Shown: positions 46,943 through 59,344 of the stretch, in pieces
Position numbering within the stretch: the stretch's first letter is position 1
Layout of the letters: each line of letters begins with the position of its first letter
NCBI RefSeq assembly: GCF_030272615.1
Contig: NW_026729334.1
Coordinates: 32,001 to 96,000, forward strand
DNA: 64,000 bases
From: Cryptomeria japonica
Taxonomy: Eukaryota > Streptophyta > Pinopsida > Cupressales > Cupressaceae
Reading direction: 5' to 3'
Made by a program: the position numbers and the translations under genes
Notes under the pieces: model-generated
Database searches by the model: none
The model's input: the letters and a program-made list of their open reading frames with translations, nothing else
What the model was told of the DNA's origin: nothing

Positions 46943-47449
46943 TTAGCCATTTCGTTGGAAATTGAAACCATTCTCCCACCAGTTTAATTCTAACCCATAT
47001 GTCCCTACTTTTGGGAGCACATCAACCTTTGAATTAGCTTCTCTATATATATGTTTATAGGAAACATTTTTGAACATATTCAAAATAGATAAAATCTTCT
47101 CTAATAAGGCTTGTAGACGCCAATTTGGGGTTGCTGATGACTTGATTGCATTAATCACTATTACAGAATCATCTTCACATTCTATGTTTCTTATACCTCC
47201 CTTGGAGAACTCAATAATACCCCAAAGGAGAGCTTTAAATTCTGCAACATTATTAGTATCTAGCTGGATAGGAACTACAAGTTTGCCTCGAAAATTTCCA
47301 TTATGGTCCCTGATTACACAACCTATACTTGGTGGGTTGGGGTTACCTTTTGAAGCACCATCAAAATTGAGCTTTAACCATCCTAGCTTCAGAGGAGACC
47401 AAAGGATAGAGCTTCTCTCACCCCTCTTTTTTCCAATAAGGGGGGAATT
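46943..47449 (-). pseudogene. LINE RNase H domain, open frame
   Basis: An uninterrupted frame of about 169 codons has no ATG. It reads KLNFDGASKGNPNPPSIGCV, IRDHNGNFRGKLVVPIQ, DTNNVAEFKALLWGIIEFSK, IECEDDSVIVINAIKSS and YKHIYREANSKVDVLPK. The four acidic RNase H positions appear kept: Asp in NFDGAS, Glu in AEFKAL, Asp in ECEDDS and Asp in KVDVL. It degrades the RNA strand of RNA/DNA hybrids. It is the best preserved retroelement domain in the window, but upstream zf-RVT has stops, so it is only a piece of a dead ORF2. It shares layout with the domain at 21620. Confidence 0.75.
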
Positions 47450-48045
47450 TTAATGCCATTCCAACTAAATTTGATTTTACCATCCCAATCTGTGAATTCC
47501 TTCTTGGAGTTGGGGTTAAAGGCAAGTTTACAATTGTTATTCTCCACAAATTGGGAATTGAGTCTAGCTTCCTCGATTTGTTATCCAAAATCCTCCTATT
47601 TTTGTCTTTCCAAATCTCCTGTATGAGGCAAGGAGAACTATTTTCCCATGAGGGGCTCAGGATCCCTTCTTCAGGTCTAATTGGCCAACTTTGAAAAAGA
47701 GAAGAAATTTCATTGGTACGAGAAATGATCCAACCTATCTTGGCACAAATCCATCTCTAATACTTAGCCAAAAATGGGAAATTGAGGAGAAAATGGTCCA
47801 TAGATTCCTCCAAGGCTTTACAAAGAATGCATCTTGAGGGGCCTTCGAAGCCCATTTTCATGAACCTTTCTACAGTTAAAATTTAATATTTGATTGCCAA
47901 CCAAGCAAAGACCACAACTTTAGGGATGAGTTTGTTGCTCCAAAAACATTTTTTGAGGAATTCCAAGGTCATTGGTATTGAATTGGTTGGCTAGTAGATT
48001 GTAGCATTCCTTTACACTATATTGACCTGATTTAGATGGAGTCCA
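46943..48045 (-). mobile_element. LINE 3' fragment: linker, zf-RVT and RNase H
   Basis: On the minus strand the fragment starts in the pre-zinc linker (VWTPSKSGQYSVKECYNLL), passes through zf-RVT (PKVVVFAWLAIKY, then RCILCKALEESMDHFLLNF, whose last Cys is Phe) and ends in a full RNase H domain. The 5' part is cut off at a 23-bp duplication at 48025-48099. It belongs to a LINE family with RNase H, like the fragment at 21.6 kb and unlike the LINE at 17.2 kb. Confidence 0.8.
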
Positions 48046-48099
48046 CACTACTACATAGACAATGTTTAAGACAATTTTTAGATGGAATCCACACTACTA
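48025..48099 (+). repeat. 23-bp duplication with 24-bp filler at LINE edge
   Basis: TTAGATGG(A)(G/A)TCCACACTACTA occurs at about 48030-48052 and 48077-48097, separated by CATAGACAATGTTTAAGAC and a few bases. On the minus strand both copies encode the LINE linker (VVWTPSK, then VVWIPSK). The filler shares TGTTTAAGAC with the CACTA-like end at 12.69 kb. Confidence 0.6.
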
Positions 48100-51000
48100 A
48101 ATTGTGGAATTTTTACAAGCTTACAATCCTGGAGGAGGCTAACAAGATTTCAATGTAGCTGAAGGAAAGAGAATATAGGATCTATAAGCTTCACAGTCAT
48201 GAGAAGATAAAAATGCATACAATGAATTTGTAGTAAATTCCATTTTACCATTCAAGAGACAGATATAAAAGAATTCACAGTGATATCCACAAGAAAATAT
48301 TACATCATACTCTTGATACTAAAGTACACACAAACAATAAAATTTGTTAACACGTTTGAGAAAAAAGAACTGTAAACTATAATTATTCTTGTGCTCACCT
48401 TTATTGGGGAAAGATCATCAAAGAAAAACATGCCAAGAAGGGACCACCTTAATCCAATTTATTTGGCTTTGAAGTGTCCAATCACTAAGAACTACAAATA
48501 ACCATATTAAATTTACAGTTATGTCAAATGTCTTACATAACTATTACTACTATGCATGTACAAAATGTAACTTGATATTCTAACCCCATACTAACCTAAT
48601 TTGTCAAGATCTTATTCCCTCTTATATCATTATAGACAATCGGGACCGCCTGAAAAATGTAAAAAGGACATGATGTCAAAACCAAAGTCACTTACAAAAA
48701 AAGACATAAAACTTCACAGCCTTTTGAAAAAAATCATTCATCATCGATCATAAAAGAGAACAACAACACCTTGATAAACATGGTATTCCCACCTTAGTAA
48801 AATAGTGGTACATGCTAGTGGTAGTTTGTTGTCCTTGTTCTACTCTGCAAGAAAACACCTGGGATTCTTCTTTCTCACAGCCAAGGTAGATTGAAGAGAT
48901 TGTCTAAAATTTGGGGAACACCTTGGATTCTTCTTTCTCACAGCCAGGTTCATTTATTTTACATATTTTATTTGAGTCTTAATTTGATCTTTTCCTTTAA
49001 AAATTGTCCCTTTTGTCATAATTTTTGATTAAAAATTTAAGTACATGGAATAAATTTGTCAGAGGTAGGTTTTTAATCTCTTCTTTACCACAAGACTTAT
49101 ATCTATGAAATTGATTGACTAGTATTTTTTTGTTGCTGGGAGTAATTGGATATTGTTTGGATTTAATGCTAGTTTGTTTGATGTGTCAGTTGTGTTATCG
49201 ACACCTTCTTTTCAATGTATCTTAAAAAGTAGAAACTGGGTTTTAAGGAACTTTACTAGGTTTTTTCATTTCAAATATTTCTAAGTACTGTAAAAATTTC
49301 ATAGAAATTTGGATCTGGGTTTTTAAGAAACAACTGAAAGATTACGACTCTATTTGGAAAGTCTTGATAGTGGTAAATTCTAACTTCAAGATTGATTTAA
49401 GAATTTTTAAGAAAATAATAAAAGAAATAAAATATTTAATATATATATATTAGGAATTGATTTTAAATATTATATTAACTTAAATACAGATTCTTAATTT
49501 AGAATGATTGAAAATATTAAAATTTAATTTTGAGGAAATTATATTATAAAGGGAAAATTTATAAAAATTTATAAAGAAAACATATAATAATATTATTCTA
49601 ACATTAATCCACAAAGGGTTAATTATTTTTCTGTCTATGAGGGATATTTATGGAATGAGAGTGTTTGTTATGGGCTAACCAGGGAAGGGTGATTTTCTTC
49701 ACCTCCCCAATAGGGTAATGATGGCCATCATATTTATTTATTTATTTATCTCCCTGCCATAACACATGTAGTTAGTTCAACCAGGATGGGTTGTTAGTTA
49801 TACATGATTGCACAGGATTCCTTTACTGCTAGTTGGTACCAGCTTGCTAGGATACTCCGTCATGAGGGACGGGAGCTTATCAAGAGCACCGGGAAGCTTA
49901 TGCTTCATTTGGTTGGGCGGATAAACGCCTAGGTCATATGTCTATCATCCGGTTTGCGAGAGGAGGTTATCCAGGTCAAATGGAGGTGACACATCCAGAG
50001 ACAGAGAAAGTTAGAGATTCGAGATAAAATTTTATGTAATAATTAAAGATGTATATTTTATTTCATTGTAAAGACTAGAATGGTCGCATGTAGAAGTTAT
50101 GAAAAAGGACCTATAAGGTAACCTGATTTAAAGCGATAGGAAGTCGCCATGCAATGTAACTAACAAAGAAAAGAAGAGAAAAAGCTACTAACATACTAAC
50201 CCAGTAACATGCATGATTTACTTTCTTAGATTAGTTTTCATTTACGCATGCATGCATGGTCATATTTAATTATCTGGTAGATTATTTAATTATGAGTTTT
50301 TGCATGTTAATTTAATTTGTAATAATTTGATGCATACAATTTATGCTACACATGTGCACACATAACTCAGCATCTTAAGTAATTATGGTTTGCATTCTTT
50401 TCGGTCCTCATGAGTAATTTTAGTTTGTTATTTTTCGCATGCACATTTAATTTCTACATGTTATTTATGAGTTGCATGGTTGTTCAGTTACTTGTCTATT
50501 ACTTGCATGTTGATAATCATTACTTTTGCATGCGCAGTAATGGTTAATTTATTTTTTAATTAAAATAATAAGTTTAAGTTTGGTTTAACTAGGGTTAGGA
50601 CAACATTATTATTAATCATGTGTTACATACTGCCTCGATAGAGGTTTTTCTCTGTTAAATAAAATTCAAACCAAGTAATCTCTATATAGAGATTTCGATT
50701 CTAAGAGAAAAATTAAAAATGCAGTTATTAATTTCATGCATTGTGGCATATCTAAAATTAATGCAAACTAAACTCATCAGCACCGATGGTGGGCAGTATC
50801 AAGCAGAACTATTCTCTAATGGCATATCTTTTACGGTGGTTGTAGAAGCTGAACTAACTATTCTGTCATCCCTGCGTGAAGATGAACTAACTGTTCTAGT
50901 ATGCATGCATGCGTGGAGAGAAGAAGTCTCATCTGCATGAAGACAAACAACAAATCAATTTATTATCATCGAAGTCAAACTGACTGTTTGCATGATAAAG

Positions 51001-51138
51001 AAATTACTAGACTTGGTTTTATTCGACTGCATGAAGGGAGGAATCTGCATCAATCTGCATGAGAAAGATTTATCGAATAGACTGGCTGTGAAATGAAGAA
51101 ATTAACTTCTTCTAACACCCCTCACATAATAACCTGTT
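48100..51138. other. No recognisable gene
   Basis: The stretch from 49620 to 50000 is less AT-rich and lies between AT-only flanks, but gives no open frame or known motif. The 50719-50940 plus-strand frame (73 codons) is unrecognised. Two short repeats are listed separately. Confidence 0.4.
48854..48948 (+). repeat. 31-bp direct repeat, 63 bp apart
   Basis: AACACCTGGGATTCTTCTTT at 48854 and AACACCTTGGATTCTTCTTT at 48917 are each followed by CTCACAGCCA. One base differs in about 30. Confidence 0.8.
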
Positions 51139-54100
51139 GATTCTAGGATACCGGCGGGCCACCAAAGACTTTTTCTCTTATAATTATGCACTTACTCTAA
51201 CTATAAATTTACCATATTAACATAAAGCAATGCTTAAGAGGAAAGATATAAGAAAGAAATAGCAATCGGCATGTCCAATACGATATTACAGTTCCATGAT
51301 TTTACATGCAAAAACAGACGATGTAAGCACCCTTCCCATATAATCCTGAGCATGCTAAAACAACCTTCAATGCAGAAACATCTCCTTGGAAATAGCCAGT
51401 GTTCAATCGATTTGTCACAGCTCCAACCAGAACAGTAGCAATGTTGATGACCATTCCATGAAAGGAGGAGATTGAGGGCAACAAAAAGGATGTTGAAAGG
51501 GCCGAACACATTGACTACGGCATTAAGTGACTGAGTTCCCAACCCATGCGTATGGAAGTAGTTCTGTGTATCTACAGAGGGTGGTAAAACATTGGCATGA
51601 TAACTGCAAGGATTCATACACAAACCCCCTCAACCAAAACATCCTCTGTCGTAAGCATCATATACACTGCATTGTCCTTATAATGAAGTTGAAAGATAAT
51701 TAAAGCTTAGCTTGAGGAATTACGGTGCAAACAGAAGTGAACACTGGTCAGTATTGAAGAATAATTGGGCATAGTGGCATCCAAGGATAGAAGGGTTGCT
51801 CATATAAAGTGGCAAGCCACAGACACTCACATATACATAATGATTACCATCACCATTGTCACTCATGAAGAGCAATCCAATCCCAGCCACTCGTAGAATC
51901 TCATTCATATCTCTTTACCTAGACACAAATCTTACGGCTTTGAAATGTGAAACTCATTTAACAGATGATGAAATATAAACTGGACCAGTTCGCATCACAG
52001 AAAAGAGAAGAGAATTCTTGGGCTTCCATGAAGGAATCGTGAATATAAGGAAACCAAGCAACTGAAGGACACTATACCAAATGTTCATAATGGAATTAAG
52101 TAACACCTGAATTCAAATCACTCACTCTTCCACTATGGTCAGTGCCAACCGCTGCAAGACTATAATCTAAGTGAGATTGAGGACCATTCAAGTGTAATTA
52201 TTCTGACACAACTGCAAGGGATGAAATTTACTAATATTGGACTATTATGTTGTAGGTTGCAGCCATTTAAGACGCTGGCCGTTGCAGGTGAGGTGTCGTA
52301 ACATATTAAATTCCCCACTCTTCTGCTAGTGCTACTGTACTGCCAATTCAACTCATGCAAACGGGCGTCAAATTCTTCTTGAAATGGATGTGAAATGGAT
52401 GTGTTTACGAACAAAGTTGATTTCATTGTAGATTGCATCTCGACAACATTAATGTATTGAACATTAAATCAACAAATGCTATTACAACTATTAAAAACAT
52501 GCTGACAACTATATCCTTTCTCCTACTACATCAACCGTAATTACCTTATTATTTACCTACTAAAGCAATCCAAGGGCTAAATTGATTTCTATAACAGAAA
52601 CTATATTGTGTTTTTGATAAGTGAATTATTCTAAGAACAAAAATAGATGAACTAACTGAATTTACTGCTGACATAGATGGAGCTAACTGCAATATCAGCG
52701 AGCGCTCAGGGAAATGACCTGTACATTTGTTGATCATAAGTGGGATCCTGCTGCTGTTTTTACCAAGAAACTGTTATGTCAACCAATAGTTTTCTTCATT
52801 GGATTTTTTAATTTTTTGTGAAGACAAAATAAATGGATAAGAAGAAACAGACAAAATAAATTCATTTTGTGCACAATAGTGAACATAGCAATCATGATGG
52901 GTTAAAAATTTAAAATGTTTATCCAGTGCATTGCAGTTTATAGTAGGATTAGCCAATTCTTGCAGAGTAAGAAATTAGCAATCATTTTTTTAATTTTTTG
53001 TTATTCTTTAGCAATTCAAGTTCTTCCTCACAAATTTGTTCGTTTTTCTTTGTTGATAATTTCTCTGGCACCACTAGTTGCATCAACTATGTAATCTTGA
53101 GGCACTGATGATGCTTTGCCATGTGCTCGTATTGTGAAGAATGCTCGTGGCACTGGGAGAAGTAAACAAAACTGATTCCAAAATTGTTGATGGAAGAAAA
53201 GTATGTAGCAAGAAAACAAGGGTCTGCTAAAACCAAGCGGTTTAAAACAAAGTGTCAGACAAGACTCATGATGTTGGATGAGATTGTGGGAAGCCTCCAT
53301 GTGAAGAAGGATAATGTTGACCAAAGAGTAATTCAATCTGGATTTTAGTTACGGGTTTTCAAATTAAATACTAAAACAATACATTCAAGCACACGCCTTT
53401 GAGAACTAAAATGTAACTGGGATTCTAGACAAATCTCTTTCTATTTTGAAAGAAGAATACTTCTCGCCCGAATGTTGGAAATTCAGAATGATCCTCAATA
53501 AAAACACTGGCATTTTCAATTGGGATGGAGTCATTTCTACAATACACAATTGGCACATCTTTACTAAACAATTTATGATATGAAAAGGGAAATGAATAAG
53601 AAATTTGAAGATTCTAGGAAACTCCATACTTACTCACCTTGCAATAATGATTGCAAGGTTGGTTATGGGGCAACCAATAGACGAAATCAAAAGGGAATAA
53701 AATTTATAAATCTTATGTCTAGTGGGTTTTTGATACAGGAGCACTTGAGGCTATGGCAATCCTGCAAAAAATTCATTCTACCAATTTTATTTTCTTTATC
53801 TAATTTTGTCTGTTGCAGGTATTGTTCCTGTCTGTATGAGTGCAATCTTCTGACTAGGCTCTTTCATATTTTATAAATGTCCTTTCTATGTTTTCTCTGT
53901 TATAGAGTTCCTGGGGACCAAATTCCTGAGTGCCACCCAAAAGAATATTTTAACTAAACTTGAGCATTTTATTACTAATCTGCTGGGGGCCATATGACTT
54001 GCTGGCAACGCCAATCAGGCCGGGGATCTTTGTTTTAAGCTTATAATGTTGTTGGGGCCCACGTAGACAAACAATCGAAGCCTCATTTGAGTCGCTTGGC

Positions 54101-55300
54101 TTGGAATGAATGAGGCAGGGTCAGGTCAACTATGTCTTCATCCATTCTGCTGTGCCCACACTTGTTTTTTTAATGGCTGGCGGCAATTCGTTATGCTGAT
54201 TGTGGGAAATTATTCGTGGCTGCTGGCAATTACAAATTAGCGAGCTTCTGACAATTACAAATCTGGCACATCCGCAACCAAAATTCCTTTACCTTAGCAG
54301 GCGTAACTCCTACCTATTCCTGATCGCTCTCATAATGATGTGGCAGTCTCCTAATTTGCGGTTTTCTGACAGCAGTTACTAACGTTTCATCCTTTTCTGA
54401 GAATTCATTCCTTAACTCTCTGACCAGGAGTTGACACTGGTAATCTAGCAGCATCTTTTCACACGCCCTATTCCTGGTCTGAACCTTTCTTGACTGGTGA
54501 CGGTTGCTCTATTCTGGGAAGGTAATCCCTTATAAAATAAATATATTTCAGAACTGTAATTACCATAGATACCAGACCAGCTGAGGCATAAAAACCAATA
54601 TATTTCAGAACTGTGATTCTATAACAGAGCAACATTTTCTTGCAGCTTGCACAGAAAATACAAAGTTTTTCATATATATAAAGTTTTCTACACCTCTAAA
54701 AGAGTTCGTAGCCTCTAAAAAACAGAAGCATGAATAACTAAAAACAGAGCATGCGCAGCATGCATTATTCGCTGGAAAAGTTAAGCAAAAAGCAAACTGC
54801 ACTTGAAAACTAATAATAGGCTGACAAAAAATTTATGCATGTGAATGGACATGCATTATTCGGATGCAAAGAACTAGAACTACCTAAACTAATGCAAATT
54901 ACAACTGCCGTTTAAAAAATTAACTGAAGACGCTTTCCAAGCATGGTGAATCGCACGGTAGAAGGAAAAGGTGGATCTCTCAATGATATGTCACAACTGA
55001 AAGATCAAGCATCAGTTGTCTACAGTACCTTCCTGATTTTTAAGGATCTTTCTCCTGACATTCAACCTGTGCTCTTTATACCAATCTGTCTTGCAATGGT
55101 CCCCACGGTTCTTTCTCCATTGACGGAATGAGTAGATGTCCTGAAACTCTGACATCAGGTCATGAGCCATAATAACAAAATGACCATGTACATCATACCA
55201 TGGCATAGCCTGCTGCCACTTAATGGAAGAAAATGTTCTCTTGTTAGTGACGAAATCTATGATGCCCAAAAGTTTAGTTTAGCCTTCATGACATATTACA
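51139..55300. other. Less AT-rich stretch, possibly an unrecognised gene remnant
   Basis: This 4.2-kb block is richer in GC than most flanks and has several modest minus-strand frames: 51302-51511 (SFHGMVINIATVLVGAVTNR, membrane-like), 52160-52438, 53028-53336 and 55012-55269 (IKWQQAMPWYDVHGHFVIMA). None matches a family I know, and I could not join them by convincing splice sites. An intron-containing gene or its remains on the minus strand is possible but not shown. Confidence 0.25.
54537..54618 (+). repeat. 20-bp direct repeat, 57 bp apart
   Basis: AATATATTTCAGAACTGT and ATT, with A or G between, occurs ending at 54561 and again ending at 54618. Confidence 0.65.
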
Positions 55301-56814
55301 AGCTAGGATCAGTTACCATCATACTAAGGCTATCTTAGTTTGATTCATCGTTTCAACCAGTTAGGTTAATGTCCTTGATGCAATCAGTTGGTTCATTTCG
55401 TTCCATTTCTCCTACAAAAAAAATTCACAAAGGGTGCTCAAGTCCTGCATGCATTTTACTTCAATTTTTATTTGAGAAACCTTGTCTCATCTAATCACCC
55501 CCAATTAGGTTCTCACAAGGCTAGGTTTCATCATCAAGAAGCATTTCCACTTGGATAAAGTTTATTAATGTCTAGATCTACCCAAGGTTACCTAGACATT
55601 TGCATGCAGTCTAGGGAGTTACATTTAAATAATTCAACTTTGCAGCTATCATTCATAAAGTAAATAAAGCATCAATCAATTCCTTTTCAAAATTCATTGT
55701 CACAACTAAACATATGCAGTCCAAATAAAACTATGTTTATACCTTCTTTTGAGCTAGAATTTGTTTCACAAGATAGCTAAGTTCAATATTTAAAATTAAA
55801 ATCACCCTTCTCAGTTACAAACAACACAATCACCGAGTTACAACAGTTAATCCATACTTCCTTGCCAATGGTGAAGGGTCCTTAGCACAGATGGGGGAGA
55901 CAGTGGACAACTCGGTCCTAACCTAGGACTAACAACCTAATCCCCAACCGAGGACCGATGGACTATACCATCTTTATCATGAACTATGATATAACACGAT
56001 GATGGATTGAACCACAAGAGCCTATGACTTAGTTAGTGAGACTTGCTAGTGAGACTTAGCTAGTGAGACTTGCCACTAGGTGCTTCTTGAGTAGCCATAA
56101 CCATGACTTTAGATAAGGGCCAAGCTCAGCAAGTGAGCAGGTCAACAACAAACAAATGAAGGTTCAAACCCAGCTATCACATTACACAATCTCTACAAGA
56201 AAATTTCCTTATCACATTTTTATCAAACAAATAAAATATGCACCCTAAGGGCCTAATCATCCTTACAGTCCACTTAATCTGGGGTTGCAGGGCTTTAGGA
56301 TCTATTTTGAAGAAGCAGAGGTCTGATGAAGAAAAAAAATATGCTACAGAATAAATAGGAATCTTTTTCTGAACAACAGCAGCCCTAATCTGTAATTATA
56401 GTTCATTCCACCAACTTCCCTAAATTTCAGAGCTGAAACTTTTATAAATTCGTGGAACTAGCAGCTTAAAAATATTCCAAATTTTAACAACACCTATAGA
56501 AATATTTTAAACCCCCATACGTGAGACCCCAGCCTTACAGAAAACAAGGCTAATAAAAAACCAGTCGATAATAGGCTGATAAAAAACTAGTCAATAATCA
56601 GGACTAACAGTTGTTAGTAGGCAAGAGTCAGAAGCCCTTACAGCCATAGGAAAGCCTAATACAACAAAAATTTTCAACCTAGGTTCCTCCATCCACCCAT
56701 ATAGATAGTCTATATGAGAAGGTGAATTGATATAGACTTCACCCAAGACTCACTGTAACCCTAGCAATGTGTAAGCATAGATATATCCTCATTCTCAAGT
56801 TCTTGTCCTGGCAA
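55301..56814. other. Unrecognised DNA with short tandem repeat
   Basis: No gene is recognised. At 56031-56080 a TAGTGAGACTTxGC unit of 14-15 bases occurs three times. At 56570-56600 a short AAAAAACxAGTC duplication is present. Confidence 0.45.
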
Positions 56815-57772
56815 GATTGGCTGTCAAAAGTTGAAAAGGGCAATCTCATTTGGAAAAATGCAAGATTCCATGAAAAAAACATGAGAGAGAACAAGAAGAT
56901 TATGTATTACAGAGATGCCAGTTTAATGGTATATCAGAGAAATTAATGGTGCAGAGTGTTTAGGAATAAATATTTGGATTCTGTAGAAGAAGAAAGGATC
57001 TTCACAATGGCCAATTCAGAGAAAGGATCTCCAAGTTGGAATTTCATTTGGGATAGTAGAAGTTTACTCACAGACCATTTATCTTGGAATGTAGGTAATG
57101 GTGAGAAGGCAAAATTTTGGTCAGACTCTTAGGGAGGAGAGAAACCATAGAAGGAATTTTTTGAAGATCATGAATGGGTCAATCTAGTGGAAGCAAGTAT
57201 AGGTAGCAGAGTTAAGGATTATTTTGCCCTTGGAGGTTCGTTAGGGGAGAGAGTGGTATGGAAGAAATGTAGCATAGGCAATAGGGACCTATGTGCAAAG
57301 TTAGAGCAGATTTTATCCCAAAGACACATATTTGTGTCAAATAAAGATGACAAGGTATTTTGGTGTGTTGCTAAATCGGGAGAATATAAAGTGAAATGGG
57401 GGTATGAAATCTAGAGGAAGAGGATCAGGAACCCTGAGTGGCTGTACAAATTATGCTAGCATAATAGAATTCTTCCAAAAACAGGAGCATTTCTTTGGAT
57501 AGCTTTACAAGACAGAGTTCTGACAGGAAACAATTAAAATCTATTGGTATACTAGGACCGAGTAGGTGTATAATGTGTAAAAATAATGATGAAACCGCCA
57601 ATCATTTTCTTTATACATGTCCTTTTGCAAGTAGTTGTTGGGAATGGTTCTTTGATGTGATTGAATATCAAACTGTAAGAAATGAAAGACTTATAGATTT
57701 CATGTCCTCTTGGCCCCTAATTTGCAAATCCAAGTGGGGAGATCTATGGCTAGTAGGTCCTTCTATGATTCT
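56815..57772 (+). pseudogene. LINE ORF2 fragment: linker and zf-RVT
   Basis: Frames read WCRVFRNKYLDSVEEERIF, SPSWNFIWDSRSLLTDHLSW, VGNGEKAKFWSDS, DKVFWCVAKSGEYKVKWGYE, then LPKTGAFLWIALQDRVLTG. After one frameshift comes the zinc motif RCIMCKNNDETANHFLYTC (C-x2-C-x8-H-x4-C), which is intact, followed by WEWFF and WLVGPSMI. This is the order of the pre-zinc linker and zf-RVT of plant LINE ORF2. There are several TAG stops at Trp and Gln positions. The sequence breaks at about 57772, where LINEs normally continue with W-x-x-WKERN. The start before 56935 is uncertain. Confidence 0.75.
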
Positions 57773-57786
57773 AGGATACCGGCGGG
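57767..57786 (+). repeat. 20-bp exact match to 51139-51158
   Basis: GATTCTAGGATACCGGCGGG occurs here, at the point where the LINE fragment breaks, and identically at 51139-51158. The flanks of the two sites do not match beyond this string. Confidence 0.8.
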
Positions 57787-58299
57787 ATATACATGAGTTA
57801 TCATGTAACATACTTACCCTGAGGAAAGAGACACTACCCCATATTCTGTGTTCATTATCCTTGGATTTATACCTCAATTGGGAGCTAAATCCTTGTGATA
57901 ACATGCTCTCTCTCTTCTCTTTCTATTGAGTGTATCCTACCTTAAATTAATCGCTTCTGATAAGCACATGCGATCGCTTTAATGTAGGCGCATATACTCC
58001 CCTCACACATTCCTTCTTGTGATACTTATAATTACTTAGTGAACTTTGCGTTGCTTTGTAATCTTTTTATCCTTGCTTTCATGACTCATAGTGAAGGGAA
58101 CTTTACTACTTGAAGTCATGGATCTACCGTTCTCGATCTTCCCTTTCAATTTGTCAAACGAAGTCATAAGACCCTAAGTCCATGAGGGGCTTGGTGCATC
58201 TTGCCTCCTCGACGTGGTAAAAGTCCTTCAATCTTATTTCCTTGTACTTTACCAAAAGTATCAACATACACTTATACTCCTGTTAAAGTGGGGGCTAAA
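57787..58299 (+). mobile_element. 3' internal region of an LTR retrotransposon with polypurine tract
   Basis: The stretch before the LTR ends in AAAGTGGGGGCTAAA at 58285-58299, a good polypurine tract directly before the LTR start. No ORF is left in the 500 bases upstream. The layout, a long untranslated stretch followed by the tract and LTR, is typical of Ty3/gypsy elements in conifers, but without coding sequence the family is inferred. Confidence 0.5.
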
Positions 58300-58860
58300 T
58301 GTAGTGTCATAAAATTGTGAGCCTAGCAATTTATGACTGCACTAGGGTCATCACACATGCGAGCTCAAATCCTTTAGCCTGATCGAACACCAAAGAGTTT
58401 GAACTTGTAAAACAATTTCTCTATTGGCCTCTGCATCACTGTGTCCACACTCTACCTTGAAGAGAAGGGTAGGATAGGGGTGTGGTTCTCCTGGCCCCCC
58501 TTGGATAGGGGCATGGTTCCCTTTTCCTCCAAGGATAGGGGAGTTGTGCCCCTATCCCTACCCTATTTTGGCATAGGACCTATCTAGAGAATACATTGTG
58601 GATTGTGTAGTGAGCGAGAAATCTCCCCGATGGTAGCCCATGAAGAAATTCAAATCCTTCAAACATGTGTTTAAGGTGGCATGCGCTCTCTCATTTACAT
58701 AAGTTGGACAAGTGAGAAATTTACAAGTGATCATGGATTCAAGAGCATTCAAGCATTCAAGCATTCAAGCACTCTTTTCTAGCATTGAGCATTATCAAGT
58801 CTCTCTTCAAGGCTAGGTATTGCATTCAAGTCAAGGATTCAACCATTGAAGAGGGGATTA
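58300..58860 (+). mobile_element. LTR (probably 3' LTR of a Ty3/gypsy element)
   Basis: It starts TGTAGTGTCATAAAATTGTG directly after the polypurine tract. It is GC-rich against its flanks, with repeated GGATAGGGG and CCCTATCC blocks that form short inverted repeats (58460-58560), and contains ATTCAAGC in tandem at 58746-58775. The right end is not clear; the sequence turns abruptly to AT-rich DNA at about 58861. No primer-binding site follows, which agrees with a 3' LTR. Confidence 0.55.
58746..58775 (+). repeat. Octamer tandem repeat (GCATTCAA)n
   Basis: The unit GCATTCAA occurs three times in a row inside the LTR, with a further related copy on each side. Confidence 0.75.
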
Positions 58861-59344
58861 ATTGCCAGCTATATAATTAAATCTAAAAAATGATTAGAAA
58901 AAATAGTGAATGATATTCACACCAAAATTTTAAAAAGTGTCTTGAAAACTTTAAATATGAAACATTAATTTTAATATAACTAATATAAAGAAATTATATT
59001 ATTTATTTTTAAAAAAAATATTACAATATTATTATCAAGAATTTTAAGGAAAGAAAATTACAAAAAGATTTCCACATTGTCTTGATTATTATTAAAAAGA
59101 AGCAAAATTACAAAAAGATTTCCACATTGTCTTGATTATTATTAGAAAGAATCAAATAAATTTCTAAAAAATCCACCCCTTTGGAGATACATAACCCTAA
59201 CAAAAAAATGAAAGAAAGAAATAGAATCATAAATAAAAAATTGAAAAATAAACATATTCTTGGTATTTTAAAAAGTGATATGTTATAACCTTAAATTTTT
59301 TTTTTTTATAATCCAAATGATTTACTTCATAACTAATAAGCTTC
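58861..59344. other. AT-rich spacer
   Basis: It contains a near-perfect 50-bp tandem pair (59051-59150) and no gene. Confidence 0.55.
59051..59150 (+). repeat. 50-bp tandem duplication
   Basis: Two adjacent 50-base units share AAAATTACAAAAAGATTTCC and ACATTGTCTTGATTATTATT, with about three differences. The low divergence suggests a recent duplication compared with the decayed surroundings. Confidence 0.85.

Noticed and set aside
51302-51511. Membrane-like minus-strand frame considered as a transporter exon
   Set aside because: No family motif and no convincing splice borders; left as unrecognised.
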